A stretch of DNA of 33,709 nt, from positions 1 to 33,709 of the forward strand of contig CAIVSE010000084.1 of NCBI GenBank assembly GCA_903908535.1. Direction: 5' to 3'. Both the position numbers and the translations under genes were made by a program. This DNA is from Candidatus Doudnabacteria bacterium. GTDB lineage: Bacteria > Patescibacteriota > Doudnabacteria > UBA920. The first letter of the stretch is position 1, and each line of letters starts with the position of its first letter. The notes under the pieces were generated by a model. The model worked only from the letters and a program-made list of their open reading frames with translations. It did not search any database and had not been told where the DNA came from. This document shows positions 23,217-30,622 of this stretch, piece by piece.

Positions 23217-23336
23217 AAAACTCCCGCATCGGCCAATTTCTTCGTTTTTTCCTTTGCGTTGTTACTCGTCGTACGTTGAGTACGCCTCATAACATCCACA
23301 GGAAATGCCTCGAAATTGTCTCGGTGCGGAAGTTTT
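23217..23336. repeat. Dispersed palindromic element, copy 3 (before mnmA)
   Basis: 120 bp with terminal arms AAAACTCCCGCA (23217-23228) and TGCGGAAGTTTT (23325-23336). The core matches copies 1 and 2 over about 100 bp; shared blocks include GACAATTTCGAGG-type and CGTACG-type stretches. The stem centres on GTACGTTGAGTAC (23271-23283). It fills the gap between the thioredoxin gene and mnmA and ends 13 bp before the mnmA ATG. Confidence 0.8.
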
Positions 23337-23349
23337 TTAATGAGTTTGC

Positions 23350-24405
23350 ATGAAAAACAAGCATAAAAAGGTTTTAATTGCCCTTTCCGGCGGAATTGAT
23401 TCCGCGGTTTCGGCGTATTTGTTGCTGAAGCAAGGATATGAAGTTGAGGCTGCGTTTATGAAGAACTGGTCGTCCACGGCCGGCCTGTTAAAAAGCGATT
23501 GCCCCTGGCTGCAGGACCGTCAGGACGCTTTACGGGTGGCCGCTTTTTTAAAAATTCCTTTGCACACCCTGGATTTTGAAAAACAGTATGCCAATACCGT
23601 AATGAAATATTTTTTTAAGGAATACCAGGCCGGGCGCACGCCGAATCCCGACGTGATGTGCAATAAAGAAATCAAATTTAAACTTTTGTATAATTGGGCT
23701 CTAAAAAACGGCTTTAATTTTTTAGCCACCGGCCATTACGCGCAAATAAAAAATGGACAATTAATGCGCAGCAAAGATGAATTCAAGGATCAGACTTATT
23801 TTATTTATAACATTAAGACCAGCCAACTGCCACACATATTGTTTCCGGTTGGCGGCATGAAAAAGCCGGCCGTCAAAAAGCTGGCGGCAAAAATTGGTTT
23901 ACCCAATAAAGACAAAAAAGAGAGTATGGGATTGTGCTTTGTGGGGAAGATTCGACTGAAGGATTTTCTTGAACAAAAACTTAAGTGCACAATGGGACCC
24001 ATTGTGCACGAGGGAAAAAAGATAGGGGAACACCAGGGCTTATTCAATTATACCTTAGGCCAAAGGCAGGGGATTGCGGTTGGCGGCAGCGGTCCGTATT
24101 ATGTCTTTAAAAAAGATTTAAAGACTAATACTTTGTATGTGACTAATAATTCTAACGACAAACGTCTGGAGGTTTTGGAAGTAGAATTACATAGTGTCAA
24201 CTGGATAAGGTTTGAGCCTCAAAAAGAAAATCAGTTGATGGGTAGGTATCGGCATCAGGGTGACTTGATTCCGCTGACGGTCACCGGGATAGGCAAAGAT
24301 CGCTATCAGGTGAAATTCAAGAAACCGCAAAAAGCCGTGGCCAGCGGGCAAAGCCTGGTGTTATATAAAGGTAAACAATGCGTGGGCGGGGGAGTAATAG
24401 TTTAG
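23350..24405 (+). CDS. mnmA: tRNA-specific 2-thiouridylase MnmA
   Basis: 351 aa. It thiolates U34 of Lys, Glu and Gln tRNAs using ATP and a persulfide relay. The ATP-pyrophosphatase motif SGGIDS (13-18) is present, as are the catalytic Cys104 (PDVMCNKEIKF) and the partner Cys195 (MGLCFVGK). Conserved NYTLGQRQGI and a C-terminal barrel ending SLVLYKGKQCVGGGVI follow. A perfect 25-nt palindrome (23985-24009) lies in the GPIV region. The start ATG follows palindromic element copy 3; another ATG at 23340 is out of frame. Confidence 0.95.
   Translation: MKNKHKKVLIALSGGIDSAVSAYLLLKQGYEVEAAFMKNWSSTAGLLKSDCPWLQDRQDALRVAAFLKIPLHTLDFEKQYANTVMKYFFKEYQAGRTPNPDVMCNKEIKFKLLYNWALKNGFNFLATGHYAQIKNGQLMRSKDEFKDQTYFIYNIKTSQLPHILFPVGGMKKPAVKKLAAKIGLPNKDKKESMGLCFVGKIRLKDFLEQKLKCTMGPIVHEGKKIGEHQGLFNYTLGQRQGIAVGGSGPYYVFKKDLKTNTLYVTNNSNDKRLEVLEVELHSVNWIRFEPQKENQLMGRYRHQGDLIPLTVTGIGKDRYQVKFKKPQKAVASGQSLVLYKGKQCVGGGVIV
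23985..24009. repeat. Perfect 25-nt palindrome inside mnmA
   Basis: Arms GTGCACAATGGG and CCCATTGTGCAC around a single A. It encodes CTMGPIVH (residues 212-219) in a conserved stretch, apparently without changing protein length much. Confidence 0.8.
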
Positions 24406-24406
24406 C

Positions 24407-24434
24407 TTGTAATTTCCTCCATTAGTTGTATAAT
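24407..24434 (+). promoter_or_regulatory. Sigma70 promoter after mnmA
   Basis: TTGTAA (24407-24412), 16-nt spacer, TATAAT (24429-24434), directly after the mnmA stop. It gives a roughly 20-nt leader with a CCGG...CCGG mini-hairpin and a GGAG before the next gene. Confidence 0.6.
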
Positions 24435-24460
24435 GTAGTACCGGCAAGCGGCCGGAGAAA

Positions 24461-24811
24461 ATGGAGGAAAAAGACGTGGAATCGATGATACCGAACGAGA
24501 TGCAACCCGATCGAAGCAGCAAACCGACCTTCGAGCGTGCAATTTTAGTTGCGATTGCTATGTTTGCACTGCTTGCGGCCTTCGCCATCGGCGACTTCTA
24601 TGGCCATAGCGGCCCGGCCAAACAAGTCGTCGAGCTGACCAATCAGGCCAGCCAATTAAGGAGTCAGATTGCCGCCCTGAAGGCGGACAACAGCAATTTG
24701 GAAAACCAGGTTGCAAAGCTTAAACAGCAGTTGCGCAAAGCCACGGCCAAGCCGGCCAGAAAAAAGCCTGCTGCCAAGACAGCCCAAGCAGCTCATCACC
24801 GCCGCAAGTAA
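24461..24811 (+). CDS. Single-span membrane protein with coiled coil and basic tail
   Basis: 116 aa. Acidic N-terminus (1-25), one membrane segment (about 28-46), a coiled coil (about 55-90, heptads with LRSQIAALKADNSNLENQV), and a Lys/Ala/Pro-rich basic tail ending AAHHRRK, like histone-H1-type or ribosomal-protein tails. A GTG at 24476 has the better-placed GGAGG and is an alternative start. It has its own promoter and terminator. Topology resembles FtsL/FtsB-type or nucleoid-tethering proteins, but no family is recognised. Confidence 0.65.
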   Translation: MEEKDVESMIPNEMQPDRSSKPTFERAILVAIAMFALLAAFAIGDFYGHSGPAKQVVELTNQASQLRSQIAALKADNSNLENQVAKLKQQLRKATAKPARKKPAAKTAQAAHHRRK

Positions 24812-24835
24812 TTGCGCCGAAATCCACAACAAACC

Positions 24836-24868
24836 AAAAAGCGTCCCGGTAACCTGGGACGCTTTTCT
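24836..24868. terminator. Bidirectional terminator between the coiled-coil gene and hppA
   Basis: Stem AAAAGCGTCCC (24837-24847) with GGGACGCTTTT (24856-24866), loop including GG/CC pairing. T-runs flank it on both strands, so it can stop the plus-strand gene ending at 24811 and the minus-strand gene ending at 24876. Confidence 0.85.
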
Positions 24869-24875
24869 TATTGCC

Positions 24876-26933
24876 TTAGTGTTTTATAAATTTAACTAAA
24901 AGTAACGCCACAATGTTGATAATTTTAATCATGGGATTAATGGCCGGCCCGGCAGTATCTTTGTAAGGGTCGCCTACGGTGTCGCCGGTAACCGCGGCCT
25001 TGTGCGCATCCGAACCTTTACCGCCGTATTTACCTTCTTCAATATATTTTTTGGCGTTATCCCAGGCCGCGCCGCCGGTGGTCATGGAAATGCCCACGAA
25101 CAAACCGGTAACTATGCAACCAACTAATAATCCACCTAATGCCGCGGCACCTAACCATAAGCCAACAATTACCGGGATGACAACCGGGATCAAGGCCGGG
25201 ATAATCATTTCTTTAATAGCGGCTTTGGTTACAATATCCACGGCGCGGGAATAATCCGGTTTGGCAGTACCTTCCATAATCCCTTTAATTTCCCTAAACT
25301 GGCGGCGGACTTCTTCTACTACAGCCTTGGCCGCATTACCCACGGCAGACATAGCGATAGAAGCAAATAAGTAAGGCATTAAACCACCAATTAACAAACC
25401 AACTAAGACGCGGCTATTGGATAAATCAAAAGCTGTACCCAAACCACGGGCGGTAAGTTCCTGGGTATAAGCGGCAAACAAAACCATGGCGGCCAGTCCT
25501 GCGGAAGCAATGGCATAACCTTTGGTCACGGCTTTGGTGGTATTACCAACCGCGTCTAACGGGTCGGTGATGTCGCGGACTTCTTTAGACAGTTTGGCCA
25601 TTTCCGCAATGCCGCCGGCATTGTCCGTAATCGGGCCAAAGGCATCAATGGCAACTACAATACCCGTTAGCGATAACATAGACATTACGGTTAAGGCAAT
25701 GCCATATAGACCCGCAAAGTGGAAGGCGGTTAAAATAGCCAGCACAATCAGAATAATCGGTAACGCTGTGGATTGCATTCCTACAGCCAGGCCCTTGATT
25801 ATATTTGTGCCGTGGCCGGTGGTGGAAGCTGCGGCAATTTCTTGAACCGGGGAATAAGATTTGGAAGTGTAATATTCAGTAATCAGGGTAATTAATCCAG
25901 TAACAATTAAACCAATTAAGGTGCAGTAAAATAATGCATTAACCGAATAAAAACTATTATTGCCCATTAAAGCTTTAGTAATTGGATAAAAAGCAATAGC
26001 GGAGAGTATTCCGGTAACGGCAAAACCTTTATACATAGCGCCCATAATGTTTTTGGATTTGCCGAGTTTGACAAACCAAGTACCAATAATGGTGGTGACA
26101 ATGGAAACCGCACCAATGAGGAGAGGATAAACCAACGCGTTAGAGAACAGGGTAATATGGGTGACTAAATTACCGAAGTCATCCAAAGTCACAATTTTGG
26201 TGGTAAATACAAAACTGCCCAGCAAAATTACCGCAATAGTGGAAACTACATAGGTTTCAAAAAGATCAGCTGCCATGCCGGCGCAGTCGCCCACGTTGTC
26301 GCCCACGTTGTCGGCAATGACTCCAGGGTTGCGCGGGTCATCTTCCGGAATGTTGTTTTCCACCTTACCAATCATGTCTGTGCCCACATCCGCGCCTTTG
26401 GTAAAAATGCCGCCGCCCAAACGCGCGAATACGGAAATCAGGGACGCGCCAAAAGCCAAGCCGGCTAAGGCGGTTAAATCTTTGGTCAGCCAGTAAAAAA
26501 CTGTGACACTCATCAATCCCAAACCTGCTACAAACAAACCGGTGACGCTGCCGCCTTCAAAGGCTAAGGATAGCGCGGCGCCGAGCCCCGATTTGGCCGC
26601 TTCGGCCGTACGGACGTTGGCGCGGACCGAAATATTCATGCCCACAAACCCGGCGGTCGCGGAAAGTACCGCTCCAATCATGAATCCAATTATAGTATGG
26701 CCGCTAAAATGCGCCAGCCACATTATTAAAATAATAACTACGGCTACCATAGCTACCGTGCGGTATTGGCGCCTTAAATATGCTTTGGCCCCGTCCTGGA
26801 TAGCTTTGGCAATTTCCAGCATTTTGCCGCTGCCTGCCGGTTTTTTAACGATTTTAACAATTAAAAAAGCCCCATACAGGAGAGCAAGTAAACTAGCGCC
26901 CAGCGCCCAAGCGAGCAAATGATTTTCTGTCAT
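24876..26933 (-). CDS. hppA: Membrane-bound pyrophosphatase, K+-independent H+-pumping type
   Basis: 685 aa with about 15-16 membrane segments. It hydrolyses pyrophosphate and pumps H+ (or Na+) across the membrane. The substrate signature [20 protein letters not shown] and the acidic [26 protein letters not shown] are intact, and a second metal site DNAGGIAEM is present, as is a later block with [19 protein letters not shown] near the C-terminus. The determinant GNTTK (Lys near 464), where K+-dependent forms have Ala, points to the K+-independent class. Such pumps are common in fermentative CPR bacteria. Confidence 0.93.
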   Translation of the reverse strand: MTENHLLAWALGASLLALLYGAFLIVKIVKKPAGSGKMLEIAKAIQDGAKAYLRRQYRTVAMVAVVIILIMWLAHFSGHTIIGFMIGAVLSATAGFVGMNISVRANVRTAEAAKSGLGAALSLAFEGGSVTGLFVAGLGLMSVTVFYWLTKDLTALAGLAFGASLISVFARLGGGIFTKGADVGTDMIGKVENNIPEDDPRNPGVIADNVGDNVGDCAGMAADLFETYVVSTIAVILLGSFVFTTKIVTLDDFGNLVTHITLFSNALVYPLLIGAVSIVTTIIGTWFVKLGKSKNIMGAMYKGFAVTGILSAIAFYPITKALMGNNSFYSVNALFYCTLIGLIVTGLITLITEYYTSKSYSPVQEIAAASTTGHGTNIIKGLAVGMQSTALPIILIVLAILTAFHFAGLYGIALTVMSMLSLTGIVVAIDAFGPITDNAGGIAEMAKLSKEVRDITDPLDAVGNTTKAVTKGYAIASAGLAAMVLFAAYTQELTARGLGTAFDLSNSRVLVGLLIGGLMPYLFASIAMSAVGNAAKAVVEEVRRQFREIKGIMEGTAKPDYSRAVDIVTKAAIKEMIIPALIPVVIPVIVGLWLGAAALGGLLVGCIVTGLFVGISMTTGGAAWDNAKKYIEEGKYGGKGSDAHKAAVTGDTVGDPYKDTAGPAINPMIKIINIVALLLVKFIKH

Positions 26934-26958
26934 ATTTAACTAATTATTTAATTATTTT

Positions 26959-27021
26959 TTTTAACGATGTAGGTGAGACAAAGTAATTATTTGAATAATT
27001 ACTTTGCGAACCGAGGAGTTA
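26959..27021. repeat. Palindromic element upstream of hppA
   Basis: The core CAAAGTAATTATT (26979-26991) pairs perfectly with AATAATTACTTTG (26994-27006) around TG. Flanking TTAAC..GGT and ACC..GTTAA extend the pairing to about 63 bp. It lies between divergent genes. Confidence 0.75.
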
Positions 27022-27023
27022 AG

Positions 27024-27046
27024 AAAGGTTGTTTAAAACAACCTTT
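27024..27046. repeat. 11-bp perfect palindrome upstream of a small gene
   Basis: AAAGGTTGTTT and AAACAACCTTT around one A, 5 bp before the -10 element of the gene at 27068. Possible operator or transcript hairpin. Confidence 0.7.
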
Positions 27047-27048
27047 AC

Positions 27049-27057
27049 TGGTATAAT
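27049..27057 (+). promoter_or_regulatory. Extended -10 promoter, near-leaderless
   Basis: TG-G-TATAAT (27049-27057) with the ATG at 27068, leaving a 5' leader of only a few nucleotides. Confidence 0.5.
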
Positions 27058-27067
27058 TATAAGGGAT

Positions 27068-27235
27068 ATGATCAAATTTTACAACTCTAAAAATTATGCC
27101 CTTATTTGCGGCTTAATTTTGTTCGTTTTTGGCTTACTTGGTTTTGCTTTTCGTGGCGACTTTAATATTGCCGATAAATACCTGGTTTTAAGCCTAATCT
27201 TGGGCGCCTGGGGACTATATTGCGCTTTTATGTGA
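27068..27235 (+). CDS. Small two-span membrane protein, unknown function
   Basis: 55 aa from the ATG at 27068: MIKFYNSKNYALICG followed by a hydrophobic segment (about 12-30) and a second one (about 38-53) separated by FRGDFNIADKY. The open frame reaches back to a TTG at 27029, but the -10 element lies between the two and the upstream part is palindromic, so 27068 is preferred. Unknown family. A short hairpin (ATCGTGT/ACACGAT, about 27247-27262) lies between it and the convergent gene. Confidence 0.5.
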   Translation: MIKFYNSKNYALICGLILFVFGLLGFAFRGDFNIADKYLVLSLILGAWGLYCAFM

Positions 27236-27275
27236 ACAATGGAACCATCGTGTTTACACGATAGTCCTATTATAA

Positions 27276-27851
27276 CTAAAAACTAAAGGACTTCACCATG
27301 GCTTCAAAATCCGGTTTGATGCTTTGTGAAATGCCCTGGTCAAAAGTATAATAATTGCCGTTATACTGCAGGCCGTATAACACGCCTTCCACGTCCGTGG
27401 CGGTTTGGCCGGCAATGATGATTGCGGTGGAGGGCAAGCCGGCCATAGCAAAATAACCCTGCGAGCTAACGTAGATGTGAATATTAAAATAGCGCGCGCC
27501 CGGGTCTATGGTAACAACGTAATAACCATCCTGCTGGACAGGTTTTTTAATATTCCATTGCGCCGGGTAGTGAATAGTAAAGTTGTAGGTGCTGTCGGTA
27601 TAACTCTTCCAGCCGGTGGTGTCCACTGTAGTGGTGCTGTCCGTGGGCAGGAAGTTGTCGCCCATATCCGCGCGAGCTGTGGAAACAGTATCCAATTTTT
27701 GGTACTGGGCCAGCTGAATTCTTTCCACCGCCGCCAGACTGCCTGGGAAATCGGTATATTCTACTAAAATCAGACAAATATAGACGCCAACAAAGGCGAT
27801 AACAAATAAAATAATAAAACTTTTGGTTTGGGGAGACAATTTTATTTTCAT
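27276..27851 (-). CDS. Membrane-anchored hypothetical protein, PsbP-like pattern
   Basis: 191 aa. One N-terminal membrane anchor (about 12-32), a polar linker rich in T and S (60-78), then a globular outside domain that starts YTDSTYNFTIHYPAQWNIK, a pattern (Y-x-F-x-I-x-YP-x-W) seen in PsbP-like and related surface domains of CPR and Gram-positive bacteria. No catalytic residues are evident. TATAAT lies about 8 nt before the ATG, so it may have its own leaderless promoter. The 58-aa gene is 16 bp upstream on the same strand. Confidence 0.7.
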   Translation of the reverse strand: MKIKLSPQTKSFIILFVIAFVGVYICLILVEYTDFPGSLAAVERIQLAQYQKLDTVSTARADMGDNFLPTDSTTTVDTTGWKSYTDSTYNFTIHYPAQWNIKKPVQQDGYYVVTIDPGARYFNIHIYVSSQGYFAMAGLPSTAIIIAGQTATDVEGVLYGLQYNGNYYTFDQGISQSIKPDFEAMVKSFSF

Positions 27852-27867
27852 TTTTTTTATTATAAAA

Positions 27868-28044
27868 CTATTTGAACAAGTTGTCCAGCCCTGCGTTATT
27901 ACCGCAGTAGTAAAAGTTATTGGTTAGGTGTACGCAATAGCCGGGATTTTTTTGGATATAGCTGTATTTGGGCAAAAACCAATACAAAACCACAATAATA
28001 AGGATAATGACCAGATAAAAAAACCATTTCAATAATCGAAACAT
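27868..28044 (-). CDS. 58-aa single-span membrane protein
   Basis: MFRLLKWFFYLVIIL then further hydrophobic residues to about 24, followed by a polar tail GYCVHLTNNFYYCGNNAG with two cysteines and end DNLFK. The topology suggests a short anchor with an outward-facing tail that may form a disulfide. Its ATG (28044-28042) and the eno ATG (28063-28065) are both inside a perfect 26-bp palindrome carrying an extended -10 in each direction. No family recognised. Support comes from the start context and sensible composition. Confidence 0.6.
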   Translation of the reverse strand: MFRLLKWFFYLVIILIIVVLYWFLPKYSYIQKNPGYCVHLTNNFYYCGNNAGLDNLFK

Positions 28045-28066
28045 ATGATATAATTATATCATATGT
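28041..28066. promoter_or_regulatory. 26-bp perfect palindrome: divergent leaderless promoters
   Basis: The half-site ACATATGATATAA is followed by its exact inverse. On each strand it contains TGATATAAT (extended -10), and each ATG lies 8 nt after it: eno at 28063 (+) and the 58-aa gene at 28044 (-). A symmetric protein could bind it, or polymerase could fire in either direction but not both at once. Confidence 0.75.
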
Positions 28067-29316
28067 CAAATATTAAGTCTGTGCGGGCCAGGGAAATTTT
28101 AGCCAGCGGCGGGGAGCCGTCCGTTGAGGTGGAGGTAGTTTTGGAGTCGGGCGCCGTGGGTACAGCCTCGGTGTCTTATGGGGTTTCGGCTGGAAGCAAA
28201 GAGGCTTTTGTCCTTTTGGATGGTGACGCGCGCCGCTATCACGGCCATGGCATGTTAAAGGCTGTGGATAACGTTAATACCAAAATCGCGCCGTTGGTGG
28301 CAGGCAAAGAGGCCGCCGGCCAGCGGGAAATTGACGCTTTAATGATTACCGCGGACGGGACTGAAAATAAATCTAATTTTGGGGCCAATGCCATTTTGGG
28401 CGTGTCCATGGCTGTAGCCCGCGCCGCCGCGGCGCAGCAGCATTTGGAACTGTTTCAATATTTGCGCCAGGCCTATCAAATTAATTTACCTAACTGGAAT
28501 TTGCCCAAGCCCGTGGCTGTGTTTATAGAAGGCGGTAGGCATGCGGACAAATCCACAGATTTGCAGGAGTATGCCCTGGCCGCGCAAAAAGACCAGACTG
28601 CCGCGGAAAGTGTGCGCATGATGGAAGAAATTTACCGGTCGCTGAAGACAATTTTAAAAGAAAAGAATTTTTCCACCAACGTTGGTAATGAAGGCGCTTT
28701 TGCCCCGGAAGGCATCCAAAGCAACCAATTGCCGCTGGAATTAATTACCGGGGCCATTACCACGGCCGGCTACCAGCCTAAAACAGACGCCGGCATATAT
28801 ATAGATGCCGCGGCTTCGGAATTTTACCAAGACGGTAAATATAATTTAGCCTCTGAAAGCAGAGTTTTAACGACCGAAGAAATCATCCAAATGTATTTGG
28901 ATTGGCAAAAAAACTATCCTATTGTGCTGTGGGAAGATTTGCTTTCGGAATTTGACTGGGAACACTGGCCGGTTCTTATGGCGCAATCGCCCATTCCTTT
29001 GGTGGCCGATGATTTAACCGTGACTAATGTTAAACTTTGGCAAAAAGCCATAGATTTAAAAGCCGCCAACGCCATTTTAATTAAATTAAACCAGGCCGGT
29101 ACGGTGACGGAAACCGTGGATTGTTGTTTGCTGGCCAACCGGCATAATTATATAACCATCCCTTCGCACCGCGGCGGAGGGGAAACCAACGATACTTTTT
29201 TGGTGGATTTGGCCGTGGCCGTGGGAAGCCAGTATATAAAAGTTGGCCCCACCAGGGGAGAGCGCGTCTGCAAGTACAACAGGCTGATGTTAATAGAAGA
29301 ACTGCTGAATGGCTAA
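28063..29316 (+). CDS. eno: Divergent enolase
   Basis: 417 aa, near normal length. Interconverts 2-phosphoglycerate and phosphoenolpyruvate. Metal ligands Asp248, Glu291 and Asp316, catalytic Lys341 and Glu210, His160 and His369-Arg370 all align. Several loops differ from the usual consensus: SGASTG reads YGVSAG (39-44), NGGAHADN reads EGGRHADK (156-163), GDEGGFAP reads GNEGAFAP, DSRGNPT reads ASGGEPS, and SHRSGETED reads SHRGGGETND with an extra residue and loss of the PEP-contact serine. It is probably an active but divergent lineage form. Its stop overlaps the convergent gene's stop by 4 bp. Confidence 0.88.
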   Translation: MSNIKSVRAREILASGGEPSVEVEVVLESGAVGTASVSYGVSAGSKEAFVLLDGDARRYHGHGMLKAVDNVNTKIAPLVAGKEAAGQREIDALMITADGTENKSNFGANAILGVSMAVARAAAAQQHLELFQYLRQAYQINLPNWNLPKPVAVFIEGGRHADKSTDLQEYALAAQKDQTAAESVRMMEEIYRSLKTILKEKNFSTNVGNEGAFAPEGIQSNQLPLELITGAITTAGYQPKTDAGIYIDAAASEFYQDGKYNLASESRVLTTEEIIQMYLDWQKNYPIVLWEDLLSEFDWEHWPVLMAQSPIPLVADDLTVTNVKLWQKAIDLKAANAILIKLNQAGTVTETVDCCLLANRHNYITIPSHRGGGETNDTFLVDLAVAVGSQYIKVGPTRGERVCKYNRLMLIEELLNG

Positions 29317-30239
29317 AATTTGGCGGTGTCAATATGGAACAGGCTGCCAACCACATGGCCGACTACAAAGGTTATCACTGCCGTGCCCAGCATCAGGGCA
29401 GTCGATTCGCCCAGTTCCCGCCAGAATTTGCGGTCAAAAACAATGGCGCCGTAATAGGTAAAGGCGGCCAAAAGCAAGACTCCAAATATGGTAGATACGG
29501 TAAAGGCGCGGAACATTTCGTGAATAAAAAAGTAGGGCAGCGCCAGCACGATGACTGAACCTAAATAGGAAAGTCCGGTGGTAAAGGCCGAAACAAAAGC
29601 CGATCGCTCCGTTTCGTGTTTGGCTTGTATATAGGCTGCGCTGCCCATGGAAATAGCCGCGGACACGCCCACAATTACTCCGGCCACGCCGGCAATGAGC
29701 GGCGTACCGGTAACGCCCAAAAATCCGGCATGCACGCCGGTAATTTCCACAATGGCGTCGGAGAGGCCCAGGGCCACAAAGCTAATGTATTCCACGCGCT
29801 TTTCCTTGAGCTGGGAAAGCAGGGATTGTTCGTGGCCCTGTTCATCCGCGATAATTTTTTGTAGTTGCTCCTGTTGGCTGGCCGGGATGATTTTAGCCAC
29901 GGCCTGGTAGCGCTCTACGGCCAGTTCCTCATGCTTTTCCAAAAATTTGGCGGCAAAAGTCACGCCTAAAATCCTGCACAATATTGGTATTATATAAACT
30001 CCGGCGCGCGGGATAATTTCCGCGCCGTTGCTTAGGGATTTCCAAAATTCATAATGCCCGTGCTCCTCTTTGGCCATGTGCCGCAAAATTTCGGCGTTTG
30101 CGGGATTTTTTTGGATGCCAGCCAGCTTATTGTAAATAATAGATTCTGTGAGTTCGTTTTGCGCAAACCAAGCCGCGTGCCGCGCGAAATGGTCGGGATG
30201 GTTTGCTAAGTGTTTTTGGTGCAATTGATTGATGTCCAT
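29313..30239 (-). CDS. Ferritin-like/VIT1 fusion, MbfA-type iron or manganese exporter
   Basis: 308 aa. The N-terminal ferritin-like (rubrerythrin-type) domain (about 1-140) has paired carboxylates: NELTES (Glu29, Glu32), EEHGHYEF (Glu59/His62), EELAVERY and DEQGHEQ. The C-terminal VIT1/CCC1 membrane domain (about 150-305) has ALGLSDAIVEITG, a conserved helix start, then about five membrane segments. Fusions of this kind (MbfA) export Fe2+ or Mn2+ and protect against oxidative stress. Metal identity is inferred. Its end overlaps the end of eno by 4 bp in convergent orientation. Confidence 0.85.
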   Translation of the reverse strand: MDINQLHQKHLANHPDHFARHAAWFAQNELTESIIYNKLAGIQKNPANAEILRHMAKEEHGHYEFWKSLSNGAEIIPRAGVYIIPILCRILGVTFAAKFLEKHEELAVERYQAVAKIIPASQQEQLQKIIADEQGHEQSLLSQLKEKRVEYISFVALGLSDAIVEITGVHAGFLGVTGTPLIAGVAGVIVGVSAAISMGSAAYIQAKHETERSAFVSAFTTGLSYLGSVIVLALPYFFIHEMFRAFTVSTIFGVLLLAAFTYYGAIVFDRKFWRELGESTALMLGTAVITFVVGHVVGSLFHIDTAKF

Positions 30240-30622
30240 AAGCTTATCTTAGCAAAAAACCGCCGCTTAGGCGATAGAGATTGCTTGGCTGTGTGGCTCG
30301 GTTCAACACCTACCCCTTAGGGGTATTGTAAGGGGTTTTGAGGGGTTTTACTAGAGGCTGTTTGACGCTCCTCGGTCTGGGGTCTAACAATTCAAAATGC
30401 GACAAATAAGACACTTTTAGGGTGTGTTTTTTTAATGTCTTTTTTGACTTTTTTAAGTTAAAAAGCCTTGCAAATAAAGACGAAATTAAAATAAGACGCG
30501 GATAAAATCTGGTGTCTTGTTTGTGGTGCAGTGACCAGCTAAGCTAGTCTCTAATATCCCCCTTTTAAAATCGTAAAAGATAGTTAAAATTAAAAAAGTA
30601 GTAAATAATTAACCAAAATAAT
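30240..30622. other. Non-coding left flank of the phage module with repeated motifs
   Basis: No gene. It contains three GGGG runs (30320-30323, 30332-30335, 30342-30345), the first forming ACCCC-TTA-GGGGT, and a terminator-like ACACTTTTAGGGTGT followed by T7 (30411-30433). A motif AAATAAGAC(A/G)C occurs at 30404-30414 and 30489-30499, in a variant at 30472-30482, and inverted at 30512-30522. It may hold the attachment site and early regulatory region, but no att repeat can be shown here. Confidence 0.5.

Noticed and set aside
29310-29320. Frame error at the eno end because two genes overlap
   Set aside because: CTAA gives a natural stop on each strand; a 4-bp convergent overlap is normal in compact genomes.
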